Assembly (NCBI GenBank): GCA_038087015.1
Contig: JASBNA010000013.1
Span: forward strand, 372,001-436,000
DNA: 64,000 nt
Source of the DNA: Cerrena zonata
Taxonomy: Eukaryota; Basidiomycota; Agaricomycetes; Polyporales; Cerrenaceae
Direction of reading: 5' to 3'
Made by a program: the position numbers and the translations under genes. Of this stretch, positions 9,938 through 18,612 are shown piece after piece. The notes beneath the pieces were generated by a model. That model saw only the letters and a list, made by a program, of their open reading frames with translations, ran no database searches and had not been told where the DNA came from. Within the stretch, counting starts at the first letter, position 1; each line of letters opens with the position of its first letter.

Positions 9938-12652
9938 ATGACTAGCTATATCTCGCCACAGGCAGGAAGTCCTGCACCGGAATCGACAGTTATAACGCTA
10001 GCGCCAGAACCAAACATTCTTCATTCATGTATTAATCAAAGCGGGAAGATTCGAAAAAAGAAGCCATATGCTTTGAGTAACCTTCAAGATTTGAAAATAC
10101 AACAAGGGCTTATCATAAAAGATCTTTTGTTCTCTTTATTGGGGTTTGAAGGTTCGTATATACGCTACAGTGAAAGGTACGATGCATCGGAAGTTGATTT
10201 TAGAATAAAAGGTCCAGATTTCAAAATTGCTAAACACTTAGACGTGAGTTTAAAGATAATAACTAAGTCTTTGGTTAGGTACGGGAAATATTACTCTGGT
10301 CTTGTCGGGTTTTTGGAGTATTATGATCAGCCTGATCATGGGAAGATTGTTCAAAAATTATGCTATGTTATAACTAATTTCTTACAGAAATACCAGCAAG
10401 TGATAATTGAAATGGAGCAACAGTATAAATTCAATGCCAAGTTCAACTTGAGTGCTCTTGAGAACTCATTGAATCAAGAAATTGGTACAGAATTGGCCCA
10501 TTTATATGATCTAATAATCAGTATACACGATGAAACCATGCAAAGACAAGCATTAACGAATCAAGAGAAAAATGAACTATATGTACTGAATTTTTTTCAA
10601 AATATCCAGAATGACTTACAGCAAACAGGTTCAATAGATTTTTCCACCGATAATAGCAAATTCAATGTTTGCAAAGGGGGGTTGGTGTTGCAAATTGTTC
10701 AATCAAAAATAATATCATATAAAGGTGATCCTGTATCACTTTCTTTCTTAACTTCATTGTTTGATTCGATAAGTGCAGACTATGTTGAAATGTTAAATCA
10801 ATGGTTAATGAATGGTGAAATAGATGATCCATTCGAGGAATTTTTAATAAAACAGAATAAACTTCCGGATAGTTTAAGCCAAATATTTCATTCTAGTATG
10901 GAAAAATACTGGGATGAACTATACATGACTAAATCAGATGGGCTAATAGATCAATTCAAAAGTAAAGAGATCCAGTTCAAGATTCTATCAACTGGGAAAT
11001 TATTGAATATTTTCAAAACTTGTACTGGCCTTGATAATTTTGAAAATTTGAATGAAAATTTAAATCCAATCCACAGTTTATATGCTCAAGATTTTGAATT
11101 AAAAATTAGCAAGTTTTATGAACGTGCAAATAGACTATTTTTGAAATTGGCCTTTGAAGGTTACAATTTTAATCAGCTAATAGACCATCTAGAAACCACC
11201 TATTTATTCAAGGAGTCTTCTCGAATTGATTCATTTTTAGATAGATCTTTTAACGACTTGAAAAGAAACAAGCATACTGTTTCAAGTTCAAGATTGATCA
11301 AAAGTTATAATGATATTTTCCATGCCGGTCTCAATGAATTTAACGTGATTCTACTTGATGATAATGAACCCCAAGATAATTACCAAGGTAATATTTTTTC
11401 TGGATATGAATCGTTTTCTATAGAACCTATCAATTTTTTTGACACTGCAAAGGAAATCATCAACGTGACTACGTTTGATGTCGAAGAGGAATTAAAGGGA
11501 GGAGCAACACTGAAAACCTTGAAATCTCTAATAAATAAAGCCATAGGAGAAAGAGAGCTAAATCTGGCTCAGGAATCTTCTAATAGTGATCAGGCAATGT
11601 ACGATCCTGACCATTTTGATGATTATGCCATGAACGCTGTGAATCTTGAATTGAAACTTCCTTTCCCATTGAACTTGATTATAACGGAGAATTACACTTT
11701 TGAATATCAATTGATATTCAAGTTTCAAGTTATAATAAAGTTTATAAGCAAACTTTTGGATACTACTTGGAAGGAAATATCATATTCTACTGTCTGGAAA
11801 TATTCGAAATTTAGCAATAAAATCAAAAAATGGGCTTTAAGATGTCGAATCTTGCATAATAGAATGAAGGATCTTATGAACGAAATACAAAGCTATATAA
11901 ATTACGAAATAATTGATCACAATTCAAATAACTTGAAACGATACTTAGTTGGTATCGAAAATAACCTACTTAAGAGAAAATTAGGTTCATCTGAATCTCC
12001 ACCACCTCCAACCGGTACGCAGTCCATATTTGGCAATTCAGGAATTTCCCATCATAAGTCTGCGTCCTTAAACATCACTAATAATCAAAATAATAATATT
12101 TTTGACCAAAAAATCTTTGCTCAGTCAACTCGTCATGTTAATGGTAATGATATCAATGGAAGATCACGTCATCCAGCCAATGGGAACCAGACAAATAGTA
12201 ACCAGAACACCCAAGATCAAATAATTGAAGAAAGCGATATTGATGTTTATCGCTTAAGTTATAAGATTGGGTCATTTCTCAATAATTTATTGAGAGATTC
12301 ATTAATTACAAATCGGGTATTGATCGATTCAGTGAAGAACTTATTTGACGTAATAATTCTGTACAATAATCATTTACAGAGGTTTAGAAAACCGATTATT
12401 TTGATTAATGTTGAGTTATTTGAACAATTTAGTCAAGTTTACCCTGATAAATTTGCAAATAAAAGTATGGATGAAGACGCGATAAATAAAAGATTTGATA
12501 ATTTGAATCAATTGTTGAACGCTCATTTCGAGTTATTCAACCTGGCTCTTACTGAGTTTATAGTAAATTTAAAGAGTCATGGTGAGTTGGAAAACCAACT
12601 GTTTTCCATCTTAATTGAAAGATTAGAAAGGTGTTTCCCAGATCGTCAATAA
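9938..12652 (+). CDS. SPC97: Gamma-tubulin complex component Spc97 (GCP2 family)
   Basis: The 904-residue protein belongs to the GCP family that binds gamma-tubulin and nucleates microtubules at the spindle pole body. The N-terminal GRIP1-type signature is visible as LIIKDLLFSLLGFEGSYIRYSE (about residues 64-85), matching the Spc97 VVKDLLNVLIGLEGTYIRY block. The C-terminal GRIP2 part includes LPFPLNLIITENYTFEYQLIFKF and CRILHNRMKDLMNEIQSYINYEI. A low-complexity Asn/Gln/Ser-rich insertion lies at about residues 685-770. GCP2 and GCP3 are related; the N-terminal block favours Spc97 over Spc98. The frame is intact throughout. Confidence 0.9.
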   Translation: MTSYISPQAGSPAPESTVITLAPEPNILHSCINQSGKIRKKKPYALSNLQDLKIQQGLIIKDLLFSLLGFEGSYIRYSERYDASEVDFRIKGPDFKIAKHLDVSLKIITKSLVRYGKYYSGLVGFLEYYDQPDHGKIVQKLCYVITNFLQKYQQVIIEMEQQYKFNAKFNLSALENSLNQEIGTELAHLYDLIISIHDETMQRQALTNQEKNELYVLNFFQNIQNDLQQTGSIDFSTDNSKFNVCKGGLVLQIVQSKIISYKGDPVSLSFLTSLFDSISADYVEMLNQWLMNGEIDDPFEEFLIKQNKLPDSLSQIFHSSMEKYWDELYMTKSDGLIDQFKSKEIQFKILSTGKLLNIFKTCTGLDNFENLNENLNPIHSLYAQDFELKISKFYERANRLFLKLAFEGYNFNQLIDHLETTYLFKESSRIDSFLDRSFNDLKRNKHTVSSSRLIKSYNDIFHAGLNEFNVILLDDNEPQDNYQGNIFSGYESFSIEPINFFDTAKEIINVTTFDVEEELKGGATLKTLKSLINKAIGERELNLAQESSNSDQAMYDPDHFDDYAMNAVNLELKLPFPLNLIITENYTFEYQLIFKFQVIIKFISKLLDTTWKEISYSTVWKYSKFSNKIKKWALRCRILHNRMKDLMNEIQSYINYEIIDHNSNNLKRYLVGIENNLLKRKLGSSESPPPPTGTQSIFGNSGISHHKSASLNITNNQNNNIFDQKIFAQSTRHVNGNDINGRSRHPANGNQTNSNQNTQDQIIEESDIDVYRLSYKIGSFLNNLLRDSLITNRVLIDSVKNLFDVIILYNNHLQRFRKPIILINVELFEQFSQVYPDKFANKSMDEDAINKRFDNLNQLLNAHFELFNLALTEFIVNLKSHGELENQLFSILIERLERCFPDRQ

Positions 12653-12781
12653 TTTCATTTTTGCTTCATTAATCTATTCAACAGCCTACGTTGTATTGTA
12701 TACTGTCCTTCTAGTTGTATATTATATATTGTGTACTATTAATATATAGATTAAAATAGATTTTTTTTTTTTTTCAAAGAA

Positions 12782-13546
12782 TTAACTATCATTAGTTTCA
12801 TCAGTTTGTTGTTCGTTTAAGACCTTAATAATTTCATCAGTTTTTTCATCACTGTAAACTTGGAATCCACCATCAGCGGTAACACTTGCTAATTGAGCAT
12901 TTTTACAATCTAATTTTTCTTCCATTACTTGTTTTAAAATCTTTAATGCTAATAATTCAGCGTCTTTCAAAGTTAAAGATTTATGGTATTCATTTTGTAA
13001 TTCAGTTTGAGCTCCTTCAGAACCAGAACCAATAGCTTTAGCATCATATCTATAAAAAGTACCACTTGGTTCAGCATGATATAATTGAGGACCTTTATCT
13101 TTATCGACACCAGCAATTAATAAAGCCACACCAAAAGGTCTTGACATTAACCTTTTTTCACCACCAGCACCTTCACCGAATCTTAAAGCCAAATCACAAA
13201 CTGACTGAGTTAAGCTTTCAACTTGGATTTCTTCATCGTAATATAAGTTATGGGTTAATGAGGAAACTCTAGCATGGTCAATCATTGATCTAGCATCGGC
13301 GGTTAATCCACTCATGGCACAACCAATATGATGATCAATTTCCACAATTTTTTCAATTGATGAATGTTCTAAGAGGGGAGAAGTGACTCTTTTTTCAACA
13401 CTTAATATCACTCCTTCTGAGGTTTGAATACCAATAGCGGTAGAACCTAATTTAATGGCTTCTAATGAGTATTCAACTTGAAATAATCTACCTTCCGGTG
13501 AAAATGTACTAACACCACGATCGTATTCACTTCTTGTTAAAAACAT
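12782..13546 (-). CDS. PUP2: 20S proteasome alpha-5 subunit
   Basis: This 254-residue subunit is part of the outer alpha ring of the 20S proteasome. It has the proteasome alpha signature near the N-terminus ([24 protein letters not shown]), the [20 protein letters not shown] strand, [18 protein letters not shown], and the alpha-5-type [13 protein letters not shown] segment. Length is close to yeast Pup2 (260). ATG at 13546 is the natural start. A PACE-like box lies about 115 bases upstream. Confidence 0.97.
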   Translation of the reverse strand: MFLTRSEYDRGVSTFSPEGRLFQVEYSLEAIKLGSTAIGIQTSEGVILSVEKRVTSPLLEHSSIEKIVEIDHHIGCAMSGLTADARSMIDHARVSSLTHNLYYDEEIQVESLTQSVCDLALRFGEGAGGEKRLMSRPFGVALLIAGVDKDKGPQLYHAEPSGTFYRYDAKAIGSGSEGAQTELQNEYHKSLTLKDAELLALKILKQVMEEKLDCKNAQLASVTADGGFQVYSDEKTDEIIKVLNEQQTDETNDS

Positions 13547-13660
13547 GACTAGTTATAATTCTTCAATTGACAAGGATAAGTATGATATTTGAACGAGAAA
13601 ATCGAACTGAATGCAATCAATGGTTGGATGGTCGTAGATATGTGATAGTGCTGTTTTGAA

Positions 13661-13669
13661 GGTGGCAAG
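13661..13669 (+). promoter_or_regulatory. PACE-like (Rpn4-type) element upstream of PUP2
   Basis: GGTGGCAAG differs by one base from the canonical budding-yeast proteasome element GGTGGCAAA, and it lies 115 bases upstream of a proteasome gene. The binding factor is inferred from known proteasome regulation. Confidence 0.45.
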
Positions 13670-13851
13670 AGTCTTTTTTTTTTTTGAGTCTTTTCAAAAA
13701 ACACGCACCCGTGCACCACATATATTACCATATACTAAATTCGATTATACGATTAGGACTACAATTCAGACCACGAATAGGACTACACCAGAGATTACAA
13801 TTGAAAGTGATATGGAAATTTTGATCTTATAAATAATTATCTAAGAAATAC

Positions 13852-15411
13852 TTAAGCTTTTGGGGCTAAAGAGACAATTTTTTCGGCAGCAGGGTCTAAA
13901 TCTTCAAAAGCGAATAATTTCAAACCAGAATTTTCAATTAATTCTTTAGCTTTAGCCATGTTAGTACCTTGTAATCTAACAACAACAGGGATATCTAATT
14001 TGAAGTTTTTGGTGGCAGCAATTAAACCTTCAGCAACGTAATCACATCTGACAATACCACCAAAGATGTTAACAAAGATACCATTAACTTTTTTATCGGA
14101 TAAGATTAATTCAAAAGCTTTTTCAATAGTTTGAGGAGTAGCAGTACCACCACAATCCAAGAAATTAGCTGGTTCACCACCGTATAATTTAATGATATCC
14201 ATGGTAGCCATGGCTAAACCAGCACCGTTAACAATGTTGGCAATGTTACCATCTAATTTAATGAAATTTAAACCGTATTCAGCAGCTTCACGTTCTTGTG
14301 GATCTTCTTGAGTTGGATCTCTCCAGGAGAAAACTTCTTGTTGACGGAAAGAAGCGTTATCATCAAAACCTAATTTAGCATCCATGGCCAAAACTTTATG
14401 ATCAGGAGTTTCGGATAAAGGATTGATTTCAACTTGAGTACAATCTTTTTCAATGAAAACATTATATAAGTTTTGAACGGTTTTAGCGGCTTCAGGAATG
14501 GCTTCTGAAGAATAACCCAAGACTGAAGCAATATCGGTGGCTAACGAGTCAGAAACCCCTTCGTTTAAAGGAACTTTGAAAGTCTTGATAGCATTTGGAT
14601 CTTTAGCAGCAACCCCTTCAATATCCATACCACCTTGAGCAGAAGCAACAATCATTGGAGTTTGAGAAGCTCTATCCATTAAAATAGCCAAATAAGCTTC
14701 GGTTTTAGCGTCTCTTCTTTCAACAACATAAACGGCGGTAACTTCTTTACCAGCAGCACCAGTTTGTTTAGTAATTAATTTATGATTCAACATTTTTTCA
14801 GCCAAATCTTTGGCTTCTTCAGGAGAAGAAATCAATTGAACCCCACCTTGGAATCCATTATCGAAATGACCTTTACCACGACCACCGGTTAAAGCTTGGG
14901 CCTTAATGACCAATTCATTAGTACCCAAGGCTTTGGCAGCATCAAAGGCCCCTTGAGGAGTGGTTGCAGCAGAACCGTCTGGAACACCAACACCAAAAGA
15001 TTTCAATAAAGCGGCAGAACGGTATTCATGTAAAGATAAGTATCTTTTTTGTTGAGCAACGGACTAGAAAAAGTAGTTAGTACCAGTTAATAAATTAACC
15101 AATTGATCATTGGATTGGAGTTAAGCTTATTCATTTATGCAATAACGCATCCGTCAAACGGAACAACCCCGAAAGCCGGGGATAAGGGGTTCACGCTATG
15201 ATTTCCCAAATCCTGGGGTCGAACGGAAAACTGGCCCAGTCTGTCAGCCCACCACTTAACCCGTCAACCAGTCAATCCCACCAGTTATCCACTTCATCAA
15301 TAATTCAATTCACGGATCAGCAATCACTCTCCTTCAATTAAAACCCAATTCAATCAATTCAGCAATCCTAATACATACTCTTGAAGCACGAGCAATGGTT
15401 CTAGACAACAT
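13852..15411 (-). CDS. LSC2: Mitochondrial succinyl-CoA ligase beta subunit, one intron
   Basis: The gene is join 15411-15379 and 15063-13852 on the minus strand, 414 residues. The enzyme converts succinyl-CoA to succinate with ATP formation in the TCA cycle. The main exon has the ATP-grasp features VIKAQALTGGRGKGHF, EINPLSE and DAKLGFDDNASFRQ, then the C-terminal NIFGGIVRCDYVA block. No ATG precedes the conserved LSLHEYRSA start in the main exon, whose frame runs into TAG. A 315-base intron (GTATGT at 15378, TACTAAC at 15082-15076, TAG ending at 15064) joins it to an 11-codon exon beginning MLSRTIARASR. This makes a typical mitochondrial presequence before RYLSLHEY. Confidence 0.95.
15064..15378 (-). 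other. Spliceosomal intron of LSC2 (315 nt)
   Basis: GTATGT donor, TACTAAC branch site and TAG acceptor with the branch A about 13 bases from the splice site. It separates an 11-codon presequence exon from the rest and keeps phase 0. Confidence 0.9.
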
Positions 15412-15738
15412 TGTAGTGTGATTGAGTGAATAGATAGAAATATATACGGTAGAGAAGAAAGAAGAAGAAGAAGGTTTATATGATTTTAAATCTTAATAAA
15501 ATGTTGTCAGAAACTCTCCCCAAAACGAAGAACAGGAAAAAAAAAAAACTCCAAACTGAAAAATTGGCGCTGTGTGCAGGAAACCTGCCCTCGCTCCTGG
15601 ACGATGCACTCCCGAACTCATAAACAGACCCGTACCGCACCTCTGGTCCGATTTTGCTGTTTTGGTGGTTGTTCCCGGAAGTCGCCGGGCGCGTTTGCCC
15701 GGAGCGTTGGTCCGGCTCGGCCCTCCCTCAGTCCGAGT

Positions 15739-16260
15739 TACATCATTGATTATTGATTTGTATATTGATTTATATTGAATATTGATTTATATTGAATATT
15801 GATTTGTATTGATTTGTATTGAATATTGATTTGTATTGAATATCGATTTATATATTGATTTATATTGATTTGTATATTGAATATTGATTTGTATATTGAA
15901 TATTGATCTGTAGATCGATTGGTATTAGTTCATATTGATTTGTATTGATTTGCATTGATTATTCATGATTGATTATTGATTTGTACTAGTTCATATTGAT
16001 TTGTATTAGTTTATATTGATTTGTATTAGTTCATATTGATTTGTATTAGTTCATATTGATTTGTATATTGATTTTCATTGATTGTCGATTATTGATTTGT
16101 ATTGATATTGATTTGTATATTGATTTTCATTGATTGTCGATTATTGATTTGTATTGATTATCGATCTGTATTGATTTGTACATTGATTTACATTGATTTG
16201 TATATTGATTATTGATTATATTGATTAATATTGATTTATATTGATTTATATTGATTTGTA
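15739..16260. repeat. AT-rich degenerate tandem repeat (ATTGATTTGT family)
   Basis: Dozens of 8-12-base units built on ATTGATTTGT, TATTGATTT and TAGTTCATATTG alternate for about 520 bases. Higher-order duplications occur, for example the block around 16060-16105 repeats at 16110-16150. It has no coding potential. Confidence 0.92.
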
Positions 16261-16531
16261 TCCACTGACTATTAAATTGTATTTACATTTCCATCGATGT
16301 ACGGATTACACTACATTGACTTATTGATCGACTGTAGTTGAACAGGCTTAATGGTTTCTCATACTTTTGTAAATTGTGAATCGCCTCATATATCGATCAT
16401 TAGATTATTTATAATGATCAATTAAAACTAATGCTTATTTATCTATATTAATACATTTATATAGGCTGCAAAAGGGGCCGCCCGATTCGGAAAACCGATG
16501 AAAAAAACGAGGTGTACGGAGGTGTTGATAA

Positions 16532-16570
16532 TGTACGGGTGGAGGTCTGCTCATCGCTGGTGAAAATTAC
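16532..16570 (+). promoter_or_regulatory. Rap1-like, PAC and RRPE-like elements before RRP36
   Basis: TGTACGGGTG (16532-16541) matches the Rap1-type consensus. GCTCATCGC (16549-16557) is the reverse of a PAC box GCGATGAGC, and TGAAAATTA (16561-16569) resembles RRPE. All lie 38-76 bases before the ATG. Factor identity is inference from other yeasts. Confidence 0.55.
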
Positions 16571-16607
16571 ATAGTACCAATTCCTTCTGGCAAGTGATTA
16601 GGCAACC

Positions 16608-17429
16608 ATGTATAAAACAGTTAGACCATCGTATGACGATGAAAACGAAAGTGAAGACGACTTCTTGGGAAGTGTGTTGAACAAGAAAGAACCACAAGAC
16701 GACGACGAATACAGCACTCTTTCGTTCGATGCTTTAAATAAGGCCCAAAATCAATTATCCAAAAATAAAACCAGCAAGTCAAAAATACCAAAAGGGAAAT
16801 CGAAAATAAGAGAAAGTCGATCAAGCGACGACGAAGAAGATATACGTAAGCAGGAAGAATTAAGCAAGAAAGAAAAGAAAAGAAATAAACATGCTCCAGC
16901 AGAATCATCCACCAAGAAACCAGTTTCAAGAATAAGAGAGATTCCTGGTCTTGTAACTAAAAAGGATAGCACCCTTCATACCGATATAAGATTTGATCCA
17001 GCGTACGGTAAGGCCGATTTACAGAAAACCCGTAAGAATTACTCCTTTTTAGATGATTACAGAAAAGAAGAAATTAAACAAATGGAATCAATATTAAAAG
17101 ATAAATCAAAAAACCGTTTTTTATCAGAATATGAACAAGGAGAAATTCAACATAAGTTACAATCTTTGAAATCAAGATTAGATACTATGAAAAATCGTGA
17201 TTTAGAACATGAAATATTAGCAAATCATAAAAAAGAACAAATGCTTAAAGTTAAATCGGGTGAACAAGTTAATGTTTATCATTTGAAGAAAAGTGAACAA
17301 CGTAAATTAATCCAAAAGGCTAAATTTGACTCTATGAAATCAAGTCAAAGAGAAAAAGTTATGGAACGTAAAAGAAAAAGAAGATTGGGTAAAGAATTTA
17401 AACAATTGGAATTTAGAAATAATAATTAA
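16608..17429 (+). CDS. RRP36: rRNA-processing protein Rrp36
   Basis: This 273-residue highly charged protein resembles the SSU-processome factor Rrp36, needed for early 35S pre-rRNA cleavage. The conserved core is the RDPRF-like segment DIRFDPAYGKADLQKTRKNYSFLDDYRKEEI (about residues 124-156). A Lys/Glu-rich C-terminal half follows, with HLKKSEQRKLIQKAKF and MERKRKRRLGKEFKQLEF. The N-terminal third is acidic and low complexity. Promoter motifs typical of ribosome biogenesis lie just upstream, in agreement. Confidence 0.92.
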   Translation: MYKTVRPSYDDENESEDDFLGSVLNKKEPQDDDEYSTLSFDALNKAQNQLSKNKTSKSKIPKGKSKIRESRSSDDEEDIRKQEELSKKEKKRNKHAPAESSTKKPVSRIREIPGLVTKKDSTLHTDIRFDPAYGKADLQKTRKNYSFLDDYRKEEIKQMESILKDKSKNRFLSEYEQGEIQHKLQSLKSRLDTMKNRDLEHEILANHKKEQMLKVKSGEQVNVYHLKKSEQRKLIQKAKFDSMKSSQREKVMERKRKRRLGKEFKQLEFRNNN

Positions 17430-17544
17430 TATATTTGTATTAAAGAGCAGAAAAAACATTATTGTAGAAGATAAACTATATGACAAGAACGATAATAAAA
17501 AGAGAGTTTATGCAATTGAAAGAAAAAAAATAATTTGTAGAATT

Positions 17545-18129
17545 CTATAATTTGGCTTGAGGTTGTTCAGTTTCAACTTGTTTTTCACCTTTAGCATTTT
17601 CTCTAGCAACCCAATCTTCCCAGGATCCGACATAATTACCTCTTTTTTCGTATCCAAAAGTATTAGCCAATTCTTCGGCTGCAGTAGATCTAACTCCTCC
17701 TAAACAGTAGAAAACTAACTCTTTTTCCTTTGATGGTTTTTCAAATCCAAAATTTTCTTCAAAATCTTCTGGAGATAATTCAAGTGCTCCTGGAGATGAT
17801 TTAAATGGAATGTTTAACGAGTTTGGAATGTGTCCATCGTGGAATTCAACCGGTTCTCTAACATCAATTAATAAACTATCTGGATGACTTTCTGGTTTAC
17901 TAGCCAATTCTTTAACATCTTCATACTTATATAATTTGGCTTGGGGTGAAGTTGATAAAACACTGTAAAAACGAGTTTGAGAATATGGTCCATATGCTAA
18001 TCTCAATGATTTAACCAGTTGGAAAGTATTCAATCCTCTAATTGGATTTGTTCTAGTTATAAAACTTCTAATTAAATTCCCACGGAATTTACCTAAAACT
18101 TGACGGGTAGATTGTCTTAAAGTAAACAT
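17545..18129 (-). CDS. RDL2: Mitochondrial rhodanese-domain sulfurtransferase (Rdl2-like)
   Basis: A 194-residue protein with a basic N-terminus lacking acidic residues (MFTLRQSTRQVLGKFRGNLI), typical of mitochondrial targeting. A single rhodanese domain runs from about residue 70 to 185. It includes LLIDVREPVEFHDGHIPNSLNIPF and the active-site loop FYCLGGVRS with the catalytic Cys. Yeasts have two small rhodaneses of this type (Rdl1 and Rdl2/Aim42); the mitochondrial leader favours Rdl2. The physiological sulfur substrate is not known from sequence. Confidence 0.75.
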   Translation of the reverse strand: MFTLRQSTRQVLGKFRGNLIRSFITRTNPIRGLNTFQLVKSLRLAYGPYSQTRFYSVLSTSPQAKLYKYEDVKELASKPESHPDSLLIDVREPVEFHDGHIPNSLNIPFKSSPGALELSPEDFEENFGFEKPSKEKELVFYCLGGVRSTAAEELANTFGYEKRGNYVGSWEDWVARENAKGEKQVETEQPQAKL

Positions 18130-18345
18130 TTTGGCTCTGGCTGTTTATCACTTTTCCAATAAACAATTTAAATGTTTCCAAATTGATTTCTCAATCAAGT
18201 TATTTATACTGTTTCACTAAAGAAAGAATCAATATTGTTTTCAATCTCCTTATGTCCCTAAGTTTTTTTTTTTTTCTTTCAAAGGAAAATTTTTTTCCTC
18301 CTGCGAATTTGATTGTTTTTGTCTGTGATGACTGAATTCTCCGAG

Positions 18346-18483
18346 CAATTGCAGCTTTACCTTGATAACAATTGCAGCTTTACCTTGATAACAATTGCAG
18401 CTTTACTTCGATAACAATTGCAGCTTTAGTTTGATAACAATTGCAGCTTTACCTTGATAACAATTGCAGCTTTAGTTTGATTA
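18346..18483. repeat. 23-bp tandem repeat, six copies (CAATTGCAGCTTTACC unit)
   Basis: Six consecutive copies of a 23-bp unit start at each CAATTGCAGCTTTA; variation is concentrated in the ACCTTG/AGTTTG/ACTTCG part. It lies between the rhodanese 5' end and the ADE3 3' end, in an otherwise gene-free 483-base stretch. Confidence 0.93.
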
Positions 18484-18612
18484 TAACAATTATTTATTAC
18501 AAATTTATGTTGAAAACTATGTAAAACGTAGAGAAGTGAAGCAAATAAAACAGTATATATTTCGTAACATCATAAAGTGTTGAACTTCATAAAATTAATA
18601 TCAAAGAATGAC

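Larger units (their letters stand above)
15412..16607. other. Long LSC2-RRP36 intergenic region
   Basis: No supportable gene. It contains a GC-rich island at about 15560-15735 with a short hairpin, a 500-bp degenerate TTGATTTGTA satellite (15739-16260), and a compact putative promoter for RRP36 at 16530-16570. Confidence 0.75.

Noticed and set aside
15572..15778. Two overlapping short frames of 60-68 codons in the GC-rich island
   Set aside because: Arg/Pro-rich composition, overlapping in different frames and ending in the AT satellite; no recognisable domain.
18346..18483. CRISPR-like array
   Set aside because: The 23-bp units are contiguous with no unique spacers, so this is a simple tandem repeat in a eukaryotic genome.
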